64,000 nt of DNA from Aaosphaeria pasadenensis (GCA_022813625.1 JAKLMB010000001.1:2046001-2110000), one strand, 5' to 3'. Shown: positions 10,328 to 21,685, numbered from the stretch's first letter. The notes: generated from the letters alone by a model not told the origin. Made by a program: numbers and translations.

Positions 10328-11238
10328 GGCCACCCAAGTGACGATTCCCGGGTTTTTGTAGTCACAGGCGGCTCCGCAGATATAGGCTATGACATTGTCG
10401 CGCACATCCTTCAACACAACCCCGAAAAGATCTACCTCCTTTCCGCGGAGGAGCAGCACACAGTAGAAGCACAGGCAGATTTAGCCAAGTGGGGTGGTGC
10501 GAGCAAGGTCGAACGGAGACAATGTAATCTCGAATCCTTGAAACAGACGAAAGAAGTGGCATGAGCACTGGCGACGGAGCTCGACCGACTGAACGGACTA
10601 GTGTGCCATTCTTGTCCGGGTGTATGAATTTACAACGAATCTGAAGACGGCATCGACACGCATATTGTCTTTATTTTACTTCCGTCGTTGCAGAGGACAA
10701 CACACTCCCGCATGGTGTTTCAGACTTCGGACCTACATCGCGCTGCCCCGTCGTCAACCGCCTTCGAGAATCTGCAGGAGATCAATTAAGATATCGGAGA
10801 AACCTACTTGTACAATCGTACTAAGCTTTCTCAGGTCCTCTTTGTTCGTGAGATCGCCAAGCGTATCAAGGTAGATCAGTTCGGACCTGTAACAGCAAAC
10901 GAAAATCAACCGTGGATCAATGCAACCTATCCCGGAAGTGTCCGAACAGATCAACAGGAGCATGCGGCCGAAGCCTACGGTACCCTCAGGAACTTGGGCG
11001 TAAAGGCAGTTAGACCTTTCATGAAGGACTCGGTGGACGAGGTTGTAGGCCGGCTCTGTTTGCGGCTACCAGCGATGATATCTTGAGAGAGAAGACCCAA
11101 GGCGCGTACATCGTGCCTGATAGGAAGGTCACAGGTCCCAGTAAACAGTCTAAAGATGGAAAGATCTTCTTAAACCTATGGAACTTAACGAATGAGGTGT
11201 TGAAAGCTAAGATTGGCACATTGGAATTCGCAATGTAA
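10328..11238 (+). pseudogene. Decayed short-chain dehydrogenase/reductase (SDR)
   Basis: Reading plus-strand frame from 10328 gives an SDR-like sequence: a Rossmann start VVTGGSADIG, a SSDLHRAAPSS-like segment read here as TSDLHRAAPSS, and the catalytic YNRTK. It is broken by in-frame stops at 10562-10564 (TGA), 10625-10627 (TGA) and 10787-10789 (TAA), and by a frameshift near 11045, after which another frame carries the conserved tail (ALFAATSDDILREKTQGAY) to a stop at 11238. A short internal deletion is likely near 10660-10670, since the core between the NAG-like region and the Ser strand looks too short. No acceptable start codon was found. It resembles retinol-dehydrogenase/WW-oxidoreductase-type fungal SDRs. 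Spliced rescue is unlikely, as the stops are not in intron-like contexts. Confidence 0.85.
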
Positions 11239-12761
11239 ACTAATGTGATAGGGAAGCGAGATGATAGAAGGAGGACGGTCATGAATCAATGAACTACGAC
11301 GACTATTACTTTTTAAATTGGCATTACTTGGTTTCATATCAGGCAAATCACGTGTTTTCGTTCATTATTACTCTTTCAGGAGAAGTGGGTCAACTCAGCA
11401 TGATGTTGCCTTCGTGAGTTGCACGATGGAGGTAGCATATGTTGCATTGGAGATTTCTCGGTAACAACGTCAGGTGACTACCAAAGATAAACTTTTGTGA
11501 AACAGGGAGAACAGATCTTAGTTCCAATTAGCCACGTGGGGTATGTATACTGAATCTTGCAGACTGCAAGGTACTTGTCGACCTGAGCCTTAACCAAGTC
11601 GTTCCTCTTCGAATAGCCCATGGCCTGACTTGATTATCGAGGTATCAGAGCCTTCGTACCTTTGGCTACCATTATTAGTACTATCGCATTTTCGTCGTCT
11701 GGGATATGTGGAAAGGTCTTGGGGCGGTTCTAGATCAGGAACTCATCCTGGCGACGAGCATGCGCTCTCCAATGAGAATGTAACCGGTTCGATAGCGAAC
11801 TACACCCACTCGATTTGTTCTCGGCAAGTTGCGGCCATGAATTCGGGGGCATGCAGGCGAGTCAACTGCGGGGATCCATACTTGCCAATGTACTGGCCGT
11901 AAACCAGATGTCTTCCCAAGCATTCCGGGGACGAAGTGGCTGGAGGTTGCACCAGGACCAAGATTCAGGGCAGATCCTCCCTGCTCGCAGTACACGGTCC
12001 GTCCATGATTCTCGGTTTGGCACCGAAGAGCACGTGTGTGTAGGCCAGGCGCAATCTTGAGTAACAACAAGGAACCAATGCGTGATCGAAAATGGTTTAC
12101 GCCAAGCTCCACATTGGATAATGCGGCACAATATCCGGGCTGCTCAAAGCCTCGAATCAGCCAGGCACGAGACGATAAATTCAGACGACGCTTAACAAGA
12201 CATTGCTGAACTCGACTCCGGAGATTCCTTCAGCTTGATAACTCTTGCATACGGTGACGGCTCCAGGTCAGGGACCAAACTTTGCCAATCATATCCTACT
12301 AAGCAAGAAAGCATATCATGGTGACCTTGAGGCATGGTCTCATGAACAATCAATAGCGCATTCATCCGATTCTGTTGATATCGAGTTTAATTTAGAGAGA
12401 GCTGGAACAGGACAGTGAACGTCTGCACGCAATAAGACCTGCAGTGATGACCGTCCCAATCGAGTTTAGCATCGGGAAATTGACTCCAGTGACTATAGGC
12501 TCGTGCTTGATGATCCACCCCCGCAACGTCATCCAAATCACTTTAATCCCAACCTCCATCTTTCACCATCAACACGACACTACTTCAACCGTGTTTCTAT
12601 CATCGTCTGAATTGATCGCAGCTGGCTTGCGACGGTTTGAATGGTTTATGCATGTTCGATTTCGTTGAGCAACGACCGTTCTTCGCGGTATTTCCGCACC
12701 ACACCCTCGGTAGACTGTCAGCATTCATTCCATAGACCCGCAAAACAACATATCGCAAAAA
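11239..12761. other. Gene-poor stretch upstream of carboxylesterase
   Basis: This contains several short ORFs on both strands (notably 11735-12131) but none with recognisable domains, splice continuity or codon bias. It may hold further decayed sequence next to the SDR pseudogene; I cannot identify a parent gene. The last few hundred bases serve as the esterase promoter. Confidence 0.5.
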
Positions 12762-14609
12762 ATGGATGAAGAAGTAGACCGCCGCGACAGCAGCAGTCCC
12801 TTGCTGGAAAGGGAAGATGGACATAATGTCTTCCACGCGCAACAGCCTGCGTCGCCGTATTGGCCGCCCCGAAAGCGCACCGTGATCGCGACGATTATGG
12901 CCTTTTTCCCTCTGGTCTTTCTCCTTCTTGGATTGTCTGGCTGGAGCTTCGGCAACTCAAATGTTCCTTGGTCGAAACTTCCGAAACGGCCACTGATTGT
13001 TACTTTACCCGGTTACGGCAGCTTCAAAGGCACGCAGATTCTTGCAACTTACGGATCGAAGACTGCGCTTCGCGCGCCAGTCGATGCCTGGCTCGGAATT
13101 AATTATGCGAAACCTCCCGTGGAAGATTTGCGCTTTGCGCAACCAAAATGGCCCGATGCTTTCAATGGAACGCAAGATGCCGTAAAGTTCGGCCCGATCT
13201 GTATCCAAAACGCAGGGTGGAATGTCCAATCTGAGGACTGCCTCAACTTCAACGTTTTCCGCACGGCCGGTATCCCATTTTCGAGGAAATTGCCCGTTTT
13301 TGCCTACGTCCATGGAGGAGCTTTTGTTATGGGCAATGGTAGAGGTTTTGATGGCGCAGCTTTCGTTGCGCAAAGCCAAAGGCCTATCATGGTCGTCACC
13401 TTTCAGTATCGCTTGGGAGCTTTGGGAAGCCTACCATCGAAGCTTTTCGAAGAGGAGAATCTATTGAATTTAGGCCTTCTAGATCAAAGACTGATGTTAG
13501 ACTTTATTCAAGAATATATTGGGCAATTCGGCGGCAATCCTGACGAGGTAACGCTCGGGGGCCAAAGTGCTGGTGCGCACTCTGTCGGCATACACCTTTT
13601 CCACAACTATCGCGGCGACAAGGGAAATCCACTCTTTGCAAGAGCTATCTTATCATCTGGCTCGCCGATAGCACGCACTTTCCCAGAGGCGACCTACCCT
13701 ATATACGAACGACAGTTTACACAGTTCATGGAATACTTGAGCTGTCCAATTACACCAAACGACAAGGCGCTGGAGTGCCTGCGTGCTGCACCTACGAGCG
13801 ATATTCAGCATATTTCGCAAACAATCTACAAGGCTTCTGAATACAACATCACCTGGCCGTGGCAACCAGTCTCGCCAGGTCCCCTTCTCGAGAAACGTGG
13901 ATCAGACTCCGGCAGAGACGGCAGCTTTTTCAAAGTCCCCATTCTCATCTCCTCCACCACCGACGAAGGAAAATTATTCGCCCCCAAGGACCTCACAACT
14001 ACAGAACAATTCACAGCCTTCATGGGAAACGTGAACCCAGGCCTCACCAAAGACGACCTCGCCGACCTCATCGATCTCTACCCAGACCCAGAAAACGAAA
14101 CAAGCCCCTACCACAACTCGCCCATCTCGACGCAATTCAACCGCATATCCGCCGCATACGGAGACTACTCCTACATCTGCCCGGTCCAAGACACCGCAGA
14201 CGTGATGGCCAAATCGAAGCTCAAAGACCGCTCCCCACCCGTCTACAAAGCGCGCTTCAACACGCCCAACTGGGCGCCGGACTGGCAAGGGGTCCCGCAC
14301 GCCAGCGACGGCGCCTACTTCAACGGCGTGCCGAACGTACAGTATCCTGACATCTCGACGCTGTATGCGAGCTACTTCGCGAGTTTCGTCGTCAGCGGCG
14401 ATCCGAATAAGTATTCCATCGACAGCGCGCCGATTTGGGACCGCTATGAGGGGACCGGAGGTTCGGAGTTGGTGGTGGGGAGTCTAGAGGGGCTGGGCAC
14501 GGCGATAGAAATAGAAGGGGATGTCGATACAGCCGGCAAGCAGGGCATCAGGATGGATGCTTGTGCCTGGTGGCGGGACCCAGATCGGATGGACAGATTA
14601 CGCAAATGA
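12762..14609 (+). CDS. Type-B carboxylesterase/lipase family protein with N-terminal membrane anchor
   Basis: A single exon of 615 residues. Residues 1-35 are hydrophilic, then a hydrophobic stretch (about 40-60, IMAFFPLVFLLLGLSGW) suggests a type II signal anchor, placing the alpha/beta-hydrolase domain on the lumenal or extracellular side. Family signatures: SEDCLNFNVF near residue 160, the oxyanion region VHGGAF, the nucleophile elbow GQSAG (Ser near 268; the usual Glu before Ser is Gln), the likely acid in TTDEGKLF and the likely His in GVPHASDGAYFNG. Length is typical of fungal type-B esterases plus the anchor. Substrate cannot be predicted. A second anchored member of the family lies at 34546-36396. 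Confidence 0.9.
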   Translation: MDEEVDRRDSSSPLLEREDGHNVFHAQQPASPYWPPRKRTVIATIMAFFPLVFLLLGLSGWSFGNSNVPWSKLPKRPLIVTLPGYGSFKGTQILATYGSKTALRAPVDAWLGINYAKPPVEDLRFAQPKWPDAFNGTQDAVKFGPICIQNAGWNVQSEDCLNFNVFRTAGIPFSRKLPVFAYVHGGAFVMGNGRGFDGAAFVAQSQRPIMVVTFQYRLGALGSLPSKLFEEENLLNLGLLDQRLMLDFIQEYIGQFGGNPDEVTLGGQSAGAHSVGIHLFHNYRGDKGNPLFARAILSSGSPIARTFPEATYPIYERQFTQFMEYLSCPITPNDKALECLRAAPTSDIQHISQTIYKASEYNITWPWQPVSPGPLLEKRGSDSGRDGSFFKVPILISSTTDEGKLFAPKDLTTTEQFTAFMGNVNPGLTKDDLADLIDLYPDPENETSPYHNSPISTQFNRISAAYGDYSYICPVQDTADVMAKSKLKDRSPPVYKARFNTPNWAPDWQGVPHASDGAYFNGVPNVQYPDISTLYASYFASFVVSGDPNKYSIDSAPIWDRYEGTGGSELVVGSLEGLGTAIEIEGDVDTAGKQGIRMDACAWWRDPDRMDRLRK

Positions 14610-14840
14610 AGTGACTCGAAGTGTTGTGAAGTGAATAGATACCTCGGTAGTATTTACCGTTGTTGTTGATTTTTTTTTATCCACTTTTCTTCTTAGTTGG
14701 TGTTTTTTTCGGTTATTTTATAATGACTATATAGAATCTGGCACGTACATAGAAACGGTTCGTGGTCTCTCAATTGTTCTTACCTGTCCGGATTTACTAT
14801 CAAAGAAATTTTGGCTGAAGCACACAACAGTTGATAAAAC

Positions 14841-14931
14841 GGTCGGTTAGCTCAGTTGGTTTAGAGCGTGGTGCTAATAGCATTCATCCTATGATACGCC
14901 AAGGTCGCGGGTTCGACCCCCGTACTGACCA
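14841..14931 (+). tRNA. tRNA-Ile: tRNA-Ile (anticodon AAT) with a 16-nt intron
   Basis: The acceptor arms GGTCGGT and ACTGACC pair, with A73 at 14931. The D-arm, TTCGA T-arm and anticodon arm all fold. The anticodon AAT lies at 14876-14878. An intron at 14880-14895 interrupts the loop between positions 37 and 38, the canonical eukaryotic site. The A box (TAGCTCAGTTGG) and B box (GGTTCGACCCC) are intact. Confidence 0.95.
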
Positions 14932-14934
14932 TTC

Positions 14935-14941
14935 TTTTTTT
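14935..14941 (+). terminator. RNA polymerase III terminator of tRNA-Ile
   Basis: A run of seven T residues starts four bases after the mature tRNA 3' end, as expected for Pol III termination. Confidence 0.85.
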
Positions 14942-15460
14942 GCCAATTTTTTATACATGTCAGAGGAATTGTATCTGGCGATATATCTATGTTGCTGGTT
15001 CGTTCGAAGTTGGCATCGTCCGAAGTTGTCTGCGAAGATTTTTTTGTGTGTGGATGGGAAGAAATATAACCGAACTTTTCGGAGTAAGAAAAGCACGACA
15101 TTAATCAATCAATCAACCAGAAATAATGACAGTGTGTAAAATATTCAATCAACTCTAGCAAGCATTATTTTTTTGATCTAGCACACAAATCAGTTGATAT
15201 TATTAGAGTCAACCTCCCCTTCCCAGGGAGCTATTAGAGAATAATATCTGGTGGTCAGAATATCCTCCTGTAGTCACAAAAATGTTCTCAGCGACGAATC
15301 TAATTCTCGAATGAATATGCAAATCTTCTATGTGCCATATGCTTGCGATACCATATTTCCGCTGTCCCTGTTCTCATACACGGGAGGAGAGTGGTCTTTA
15401 ACAATTGACCAGCTGATTGTCATACATATTCACTAACATACCCATCACCACCGCCAGACT
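14942..15460. other. Intergenic, nothing seen
   Basis: AT-rich flank between the tRNA and the 3' end of the F-box gene; no supported ORF or repeat. Confidence 0.55.
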
Positions 15461-16891
15461 TCACAAAAAAGGATCCGGCCTCCCACTCCCGCGCTCCATG
15501 TCGGTCACATAAACCTCCCACAACGGACTATACTCGTTCACTTCCCCTGTCCCGTCCGGCAGCACCCTCAACCTCCACTCCGCATCTCCACCCTCGCCCC
15601 CCTGCTCACTCCACGCAGCCTCGATCTCTTCACGCGTCAGCCCCGTCTTGCCATTCCACTCGTCGACCATCCCCCTCTTCGCGACCGTCTGCGCCCCAGA
15701 ATCCCCGAGGAGCGAAGTCTCGCGCTCTTTGAAGGCGTGGCTCAGGGCGGGCGACAGCGCAGCGCGCACTGCCTCCCGCGTCCACGGAGGGCGCCATCCG
15801 GGGTGCGCGCTCGCGGCGTGGAGGGGCCACTGGCCCGGGGCGTCGAATGTCGCGGAACAGTTGGGTGTGATCGGGCAGGTGAGCGGGGGGACAGTTGCGG
15901 CGGGTTTGTCACCGTGGGGGAAGTTCTGGCGTTCGAAAGCTTCGATGGCTAGGGGCAGGAGGGCCATATAGCAGGCTATGCGGCGCCAGATGAGGTATCT
16001 GATGCGTTGGTAGGCGCCGATGGGGCCGGTGAAGGTCTTGGGGGGCAGGAGGACGGTCGCGTGTCGGTTTTGGGGATGCGGGTGGATGGTCTGCCAGGTG
16101 GTGGTTTGGGGGTTGTAGGTGTGCAGGGCTCGGCGGAGGCGCTGTGGGGAGGAGGGGGATAGAGATGTTGTGAGTGTTGTGGACGGGGGTTTTGGTTCGA
16201 CTACGAAGGCGGATGCGCGTATGTCTGGGGGACTGCTTTCTACGACCATTTTGAGGTCCAGAGGAGGACCTTGGCTAGTCCGGACCGGCGGGTTGGATTC
16301 CCATGCTTGGTTAAGGATGACGCTTCTCACGTTGGGAAATGTCGTCTTCAGCGTTTTCCAGAAGGTGTGAATTCTTTCGACACGGGCTCCGTCCATGCGG
16401 CCCCGGGGGAAGAATTTCATGTGGTCGTTCTGATGGTACTCGATCTCGACGTTGCGTATGTGGGGTGCAAGTGTCAGGTCGTCGTATGTTTCGCCAGGGA
16501 AAGTACCGCTGCAGAGCCAGCTGGCTCGGACGTGGAAGTAAGCATTTGGATTCCCCCAGAACAGTTTTGATGCTCGAGGACGAAGGGCCGAGGATACATG
16601 GAGGAGCTGGAAGAGGGTTCCTGGGGTGCAGAGGCTGAGTATATGATCTTGGAGCTCCGTCGGGAGGTTGTTGAATTGAGGGAAAGAGGCTGGTGTGTCT
16701 GGGATTGTTGAACCTAGTCTGGCGTATGAGTGGAAGGGGATTTGTCTCTCCCAGGATTGCGATACACATGAGTCCCAGTCTAGGGGTTCCGTCCATGGGG
16801 GATGGGAGACGGAGGAGAAGAGATTATCAGCGACTTCAGGAACTCCGGTTCCTGGGAGGCTGATGGTGATACGCTCTCTAGACATGGTCAT
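15461..16891 (-). CDS. F-box domain protein
   Basis: A single exon of 476 residues. An F-box-like helix set occurs at about residues 55-95 (FNNLPTELQDHILSLCTPGT then LLHVSSALRPRASKLFW). F-box proteins recruit substrates to SCF ubiquitin ligases through Skp1. The middle lacks clear repeats. Near residues 330-360 a Cys-x5-Cys ... His-x4-His arrangement (LTCPITPNCSATF then LHAASAHPGW) looks like a single degenerate C2H2 finger. The coding strand changes from C-rich to G-rich toward its 3' end (switch near 15760). A second Met lies two codons in (16885) and could be the start. Substrate unknown. Confidence 0.8.
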   Translation of the reverse strand: MTMSRERITISLPGTGVPEVADNLFSSVSHPPWTEPLDWDSCVSQSWERQIPFHSYARLGSTIPDTPASFPQFNNLPTELQDHILSLCTPGTLFQLLHVSSALRPRASKLFWGNPNAYFHVRASWLCSGTFPGETYDDLTLAPHIRNVEIEYHQNDHMKFFPRGRMDGARVERIHTFWKTLKTTFPNVRSVILNQAWESNPPVRTSQGPPLDLKMVVESSPPDIRASAFVVEPKPPSTTLTTSLSPSSPQRLRRALHTYNPQTTTWQTIHPHPQNRHATVLLPPKTFTGPIGAYQRIRYLIWRRIACYMALLPLAIEAFERQNFPHGDKPAATVPPLTCPITPNCSATFDAPGQWPLHAASAHPGWRPPWTREAVRAALSPALSHAFKERETSLLGDSGAQTVAKRGMVDEWNGKTGLTREEIEAAWSEQGGEGGDAEWRLRVLPDGTGEVNEYSPLWEVYVTDMERGSGRPDPFL

Positions 16892-17585
16892 AATGTCAGA
16901 TCTAATGTTGCTTTTCCGCTTCTATACTACTCTTTCTGTATGTTGCTTCATCGTATAGAGCCGAGGGTTCGTTGGTGTGTAGGAACAGCGATGAAGAAGA
17001 TGCGGTGTCTTAAACGTCGTTAGCACGCCTAATCCTGAAATAGATATCATCTGACCACCAATGGCGACCCAATGGTAGGTAGTACCATAACATCTTGCGA
17101 GAGAATTGAGAAAATGTTTCGATTTCAAAACCAGCGAGTAGTTTGTATTGACACAGACGTCTCAGGGCACGCAAGATCTACGCAGCATGACATTTGTGCT
17201 GTGCATAGGTAGTTGTTGTATGAATCAGAGTGGGGTACTTCCTCTAGTGCGTCCAGAACGACATCAGACATTCACTCGACCCCTCCATAGCTTAACTAAA
17301 TGCAATCTTGCTTGGTAATTCCACAATACTTAAGGTAGTTACAGCAACAGGATACTAACAACCGTCAGCAATTTGTACCTTTTTGGTAGACTTGATTGGG
17401 AATCCGATGTCATCACCATCGTTCTAATTGATTGCGATTCCAACCAATTGACCAGGGTCAACCACCGGTTTCGCACGTAAGAAACCTACATATAAAGTAC
17501 ACTATTCTCCTCAGTGTTATCGCTCTCAACCTCTCACCATATCTTAAATACTGCTAAATACGCCAAATCCACTCAATCAATCACC
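16892..17585. other. Divergent promoter region between F-box gene and MDR gene
   Basis: No ORF with protein-like content. It includes the putative TATA element of the plus-strand gene near its right end. Confidence 0.55.
17491..17497 (+). promoter_or_regulatory. Putative TATA box of MDR reductase gene
   Basis: TATAAAG lies about 95 bp before the ATG at 17586, a usual position for a fungal TATA element. Position and match only. Confidence 0.4.
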
Positions 17586-18697
17586 ATGAAAGCAGTTCAA
17601 ATCCTCGAAAAGGGCAAGGCCGGCGTGGTCGACGTCCCCGTCCCCAAAATCCGCCCAAACAGCCTCCTCATCCGGACCATCGCCGTCGCCCTCAACCCTA
17701 CAGACTGGAAGCACGTTGGGTATCTAGACACCCAAGTAATCGTCGGCTGCGACTGGTCCGGCATCGTCGAAGAAGTCGGCTTGGAAGTGACGAAGCCATT
17801 TAAGAAAGGCGATCGTGTCTGGGGATTCAACCACGGCAGCAACATTGACGATCCCGAGGGCGGGGCTTTCGGCGAGTATCTCATCACGCTGGCAGACTTT
17901 GTGATGAGGATTCCTGAGGGTATGGGGTTTGAGGAGGCGGCTTCTTCTGGATCGGGGATCTTAACGGTTGGGCAGGGGCTGTATCAAGAGATGGGACTTC
18001 CGTGGCCGAGTGAGCCTCTCGAGAAAGCGAAGCCCTTCTTCATATATGGTGGATCTTCTGCTACTGGTGCCCTCGGGATTCAATTTGCCAAACTGTACGT
18101 TGGTATATCAAAGTAGTATATCTGTACATCAGAGTAATTGTACTAACCATTTCCCCCAGATCCGGATTCGAAGTCATAACAGCATGCTCGCCCCGCAACT
18201 TCGACTACGTCCAGAGTCTAGGAGCCTCGAAAGTGTTCGACATCAACAGCAAAGATCTAGGCGCCGAGATCCGCGCCTACACCGACGACAAACTGTACTA
18301 CGCGTGGGACTGTGTGGGCGGTCCAAACGCATTCCCAGTCTGCACCTCAGCGCTCGCAGCTTCGGCTCCAGAAGGGCAGAAGATCATCTTTGGCACCATC
18401 GTGAACAGTAAAGAACGACCGCGCGACGATATCACATATACTTACAACATAGGGTACTCTGCGGCGGGGAAATCATATGTGCTGGGTGGCATTCGACGGC
18501 CGGCGCAACCTGACCACTATGCCTTTACGAAGAAGTGGACGGAGTTTGCGGAGAAGTTAAGGTTGGAGGGGAAGTGGAAGGCGCATCGGCAGGAGGTGAG
18601 GGATGGTGGATTTGAGGGCATTTTGGGGGGAATGCAGGATATGAAGGATGGGAAGGTCAGCGGTGTGAAGCTTGTTTATAGGGTTAGTGAGCCTTGA
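17586..18697 (+). CDS. Medium-chain dehydrogenase/reductase, enoyl-reductase-like (zinc-free)
   Basis: Exons 17586-18094 and 18160-18697 (donor GTACGT, acceptor CAG, CTAAC branch) encode 348 residues. The start MKAVQILEKGKAG is standard for the family; an upstream in-frame Met (17514) would add an atypical leader. The GroES-like N-terminus contains ALNPTDWKH and GCDWSGIVEEVG; a Rossmann part follows with GGSSATGALGIQFAKL for NADPH. Structural-zinc cysteines are absent. This profile matches the LovC-like trans-acting enoyl reductases and related orphan fungal quinone-oxidoreductase-type MDRs. No polyketide synthase is in the window, so a role in polyketide synthesis is not supported here; a stand-alone enone or quinone reductase is equally possible. 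Confidence 0.9.
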
Positions 18698-19634
18698 TTA
18701 GGAGGTTTAGAGGAAGAGGAATGTCAAGCTGGGTGTAGATGTCTTGAATGTGAGCAAAGTGCATGTAAGGGAATTAAGAGAAGCAGCGTCAATGCTGGAA
18801 CTGTTTAATGAGATCTTGTTCGAACATATGCAATCGCATTATCATTCTTGTGAGATACCACGATAGATCATGGATCAGGGGTAAAATTGGGCTAACCGTG
18901 GACGGGGACGGGATCTTACATAGTTTGTTCTTCCTTTTTGTCCCTCGTCAATGGTAAATAACATTCGAAGTCTTTGGTCGCTCTTCTTCAATACATGTTG
19001 GACGCGAACAGCACACTGGTAAACCATCTAAATCAGTCTTACACAGCCTCAAACAACCTTAAACGACGACCACACCCCTCCTCGTCCTGCGCATAACAAT
19101 CTTGAATCCATTGGGAAAACCTTGGCCTACGTACGAGGATCTCACCCAAGATGCGTAAATCGCGGGCTGAACATTGGCGCCGAGTCGTCGTCCATAGAGT
19201 CCAGGCCTATCCGATTGCGAGCAGCTGCGCACGCGACCAAATGGCGTTCCTGCGTCGCTGTGACGTAGCACAACCCGTCCAGTTAATCCTATCTCCAATT
19301 CCCCGATCCTCATCGCCAATCCCGTCCCCGACCAAGACACGTTGAAACAGAAACGCCACGCCGTCTATTCTAGCTTCTAGATTTGCGTGATAATCTCTTA
19401 GACTAAGCATGACTGGCGTTGTCTCGTTTGCTGCATGCTCAATTTCAAGATATCGACCATGCGGCCTGCTACATTCATCCATGCTGCAAAACCCCATCCC
19501 ATCCCATCCCAAGCGGTGGACCCATATAACCCCCGATTGCCCTGATCCAGATCTCTTTGCTTTCAACATGCATCCTGGTCTCTGATCATTCTCTTCTTTT
19601 TTTTGACACTCTCTCCACTGCCCGATTCTCCATC
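18698..19634. other. Intergenic, no gene seen
   Basis: 3' flank of the MDR gene and promoter of the PIN-like transporter. A (CATCC)n run occurs at about 19492-19510. The ORFs here are short and not protein-like. Confidence 0.55.
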
Positions 19635-21106
19635 ATGGGGACCAGCAGTTCTGACCTGGCGATCCCTTTCGTCGGAGCCCTGCAGGCGTCCGTGTCGGTA
19701 CTACTCACCATCTTCTACGGTGTTCTGGCCGCGCAATTCAAGCTTCTGTCCAGCAATGGCGCGAAAGAGGTGTCGAACACTTGCGTGCGGATGTTTCTGC
19801 CCGCGCTCTTGATCTTCAAGGTGGGGTCTGAACTGCAGCAAGGCACCGCGATTCGATACGTGCCGATATTGAGTAAGCCTTGAACCACAATGCCCCAAAC
19901 CAAGTATTGGAAAAATGACAAAGACCACATACTAACATAAGTGATCCAGTTTGGGCATTATTCTACAACCTCCTATCCGTCGGCATTGGCGTCGTAACGA
20001 CAAAGGTCCTCAGACTACCCAGCTGGGCCACCCCAGCCCTCGCCTTCAACAACACGACGAGTCTCCCACTTCTCCTCATTCAATCCCTCGATGCAACAGG
20101 AATCTTGGATCTCATCCTCACGGATGGCGACAGCTCCTCGGAAGCCGTCAAGCGCGCACAGTCGTACTTCCTCATCAACTCCATGGTATCGAACTCTCTG
20201 ACCTTCGCCCTGGGCCCTCGCCTCCTCCGACCAGGCGACGAAGACGCACCCGACAACGACGACTCCGAGAACTCAGACGACAATAACGATGAGGATGAGG
20301 ATGAGGAAGAACAAAGCAACCTCCGACCAGGCGAGCTCATCGACGAAGAAACCTCGCTCCTCCCCTCCCGCCTCGTCCACCACACCAACCACCACGCCCG
20401 CAAAACCTACCTCAGCACCAACAAACGCTTCCAACGCCTCCCCCCCTGGTCCCAAAGCACCCTCACCTTCCTCTACCAATTCGCCAACGCGCCGCTCCTC
20501 GGCGCCCTCGCCGGCGCCTTCATCGGCCTCATCCCCGCCCTACACCGCCTCTTCTTCGCCGAATTCACGAAAGGCGGGTACGTCAACGCATGGCTGACGA
20601 CCTCGATCAAGAACATCGGCGACCTCTTCGCATCGCTGCAGATCATCGTCGTGGGGGTGAAACTCAGCCAGAGCATCCGCAAGATGAAGCGCGGCGAGGA
20701 CTCTGGTCCCTTCTCGTGGACGAGCTTCGTTTTCATCACGCTGGTGCGCTTTGTCGTTTGGCCTTTGTGAGTTCCCGTTCCCCCTCCCTTCCTTACCCCC
20801 TTCACCCCATTCACCCCAAACGGTCAGCTAATGAGTGCAATTAGGATATCCATCCCCTTCATATACGCCCTCTGCACCCGGACCTCCCTCCTCGACGCCG
20901 ACCCGATGCTCTGGTTCGCAATGATGCTGATGCCGACGGGCCCGCCGGCCATGATCCTCGTCGCGCTCGCGGACGTCAATGGGAGTCCGGAGCGGGAGAA
21001 GATGGCGATCGCGAAGTTCCTGACCGCGAGCTATGCTGTCACGCCGTTGATCTGCTTTGCTGTTGTCGGGGCGCTGAAGGCGGGGGAGGCGGCGGCGGGA
21101 CGGTAG
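19635..21106 (+). CDS. PIN/auxin-efflux-carrier-like membrane transporter
   Basis: Exons 19635-19872, 19950-20766 and 20845-21106 (donors GTAAGC and GTGAGT) give 438 residues. The N-terminal half has transmembrane segments including QASVSVLLTIFYGVLAAQF and a conserved LPALLIFKVGSEL-type motif; a hydrophilic central loop is very acidic (about residues 205-230, Asp/Glu/Asn runs); the C-terminal half has further helices and the family signature MLMPTGPPAMILVALADV. This is the Mem_trans architecture of fungal homologues of plant PIN carriers (yeast YBR287W/ECM3 group), mostly endoplasmic-reticulum membrane proteins of unclear substrate. It converges with the MAPEG gene. Strong family call, function unknown. 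Confidence 0.9.
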
Positions 21107-21685
21107 GACTTTGGGTGGAGGGAGGGGGAGGAGGGTAGGGGGTGTTGTATGAGTGTCATTAGAGTAGATTTAAGAATTACTCAATCTTGCGTCCTGATTC
21201 TGATCTGAAACTTACCGTACGTATCTACCTACCACGCCGTTTCCTGTTGAATTCTCCAAGCGTGAGATACGTGAATTGCTGGCTCCATTTCGATATGAAA
21301 CTTTTGGATTTCGGTGTAGATGACATAGAGTTGCGTGGCGAGGTATGAGATACATGCTCCGGTGTGTCTATTGCTGTTTTCTATTCAGTGAGTGGTGGGA
21401 GTGGAAGGAAAGTAAGGAGTCTTTAATACTTACCTTGTTTGATTGTATCAGTTTATGGTTCTTGTCCTGGACATTGGATCCATTAGGATTGGATTGGATC
21501 ACAATGATGAATCAATTGTGAAAGGACGGATATGAATACGCTTTCAATTATGTATGCTTTTGAATTTTATATAGGCCTCGTACTACTACTTTGTACCGAT
21601 TCCTCATTTCATTTCCCTTTTTATTCCTTTTCAGGTGGATGTCTCGTCCTCTCATCCACAAACAGACCCCAGACCTCAGAACTCC
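21107..21685. other. Intergenic between convergent genes
   Basis: Shared 3' flanks of the PIN-like and MAPEG genes; nothing further supported. Confidence 0.55.

Noticed and set aside
11735..12131. Overlapping minus-strand ORFs that looked like a decayed enzyme
   Set aside because: No recognisable motif in any frame and no splice path joining them; left as unassigned intergenic sequence.
17514..17585. Earlier in-frame Met of the MDR gene
   Set aside because: It would add 24 residues unlike the family; the TATA element and homologous starts favour 17586.
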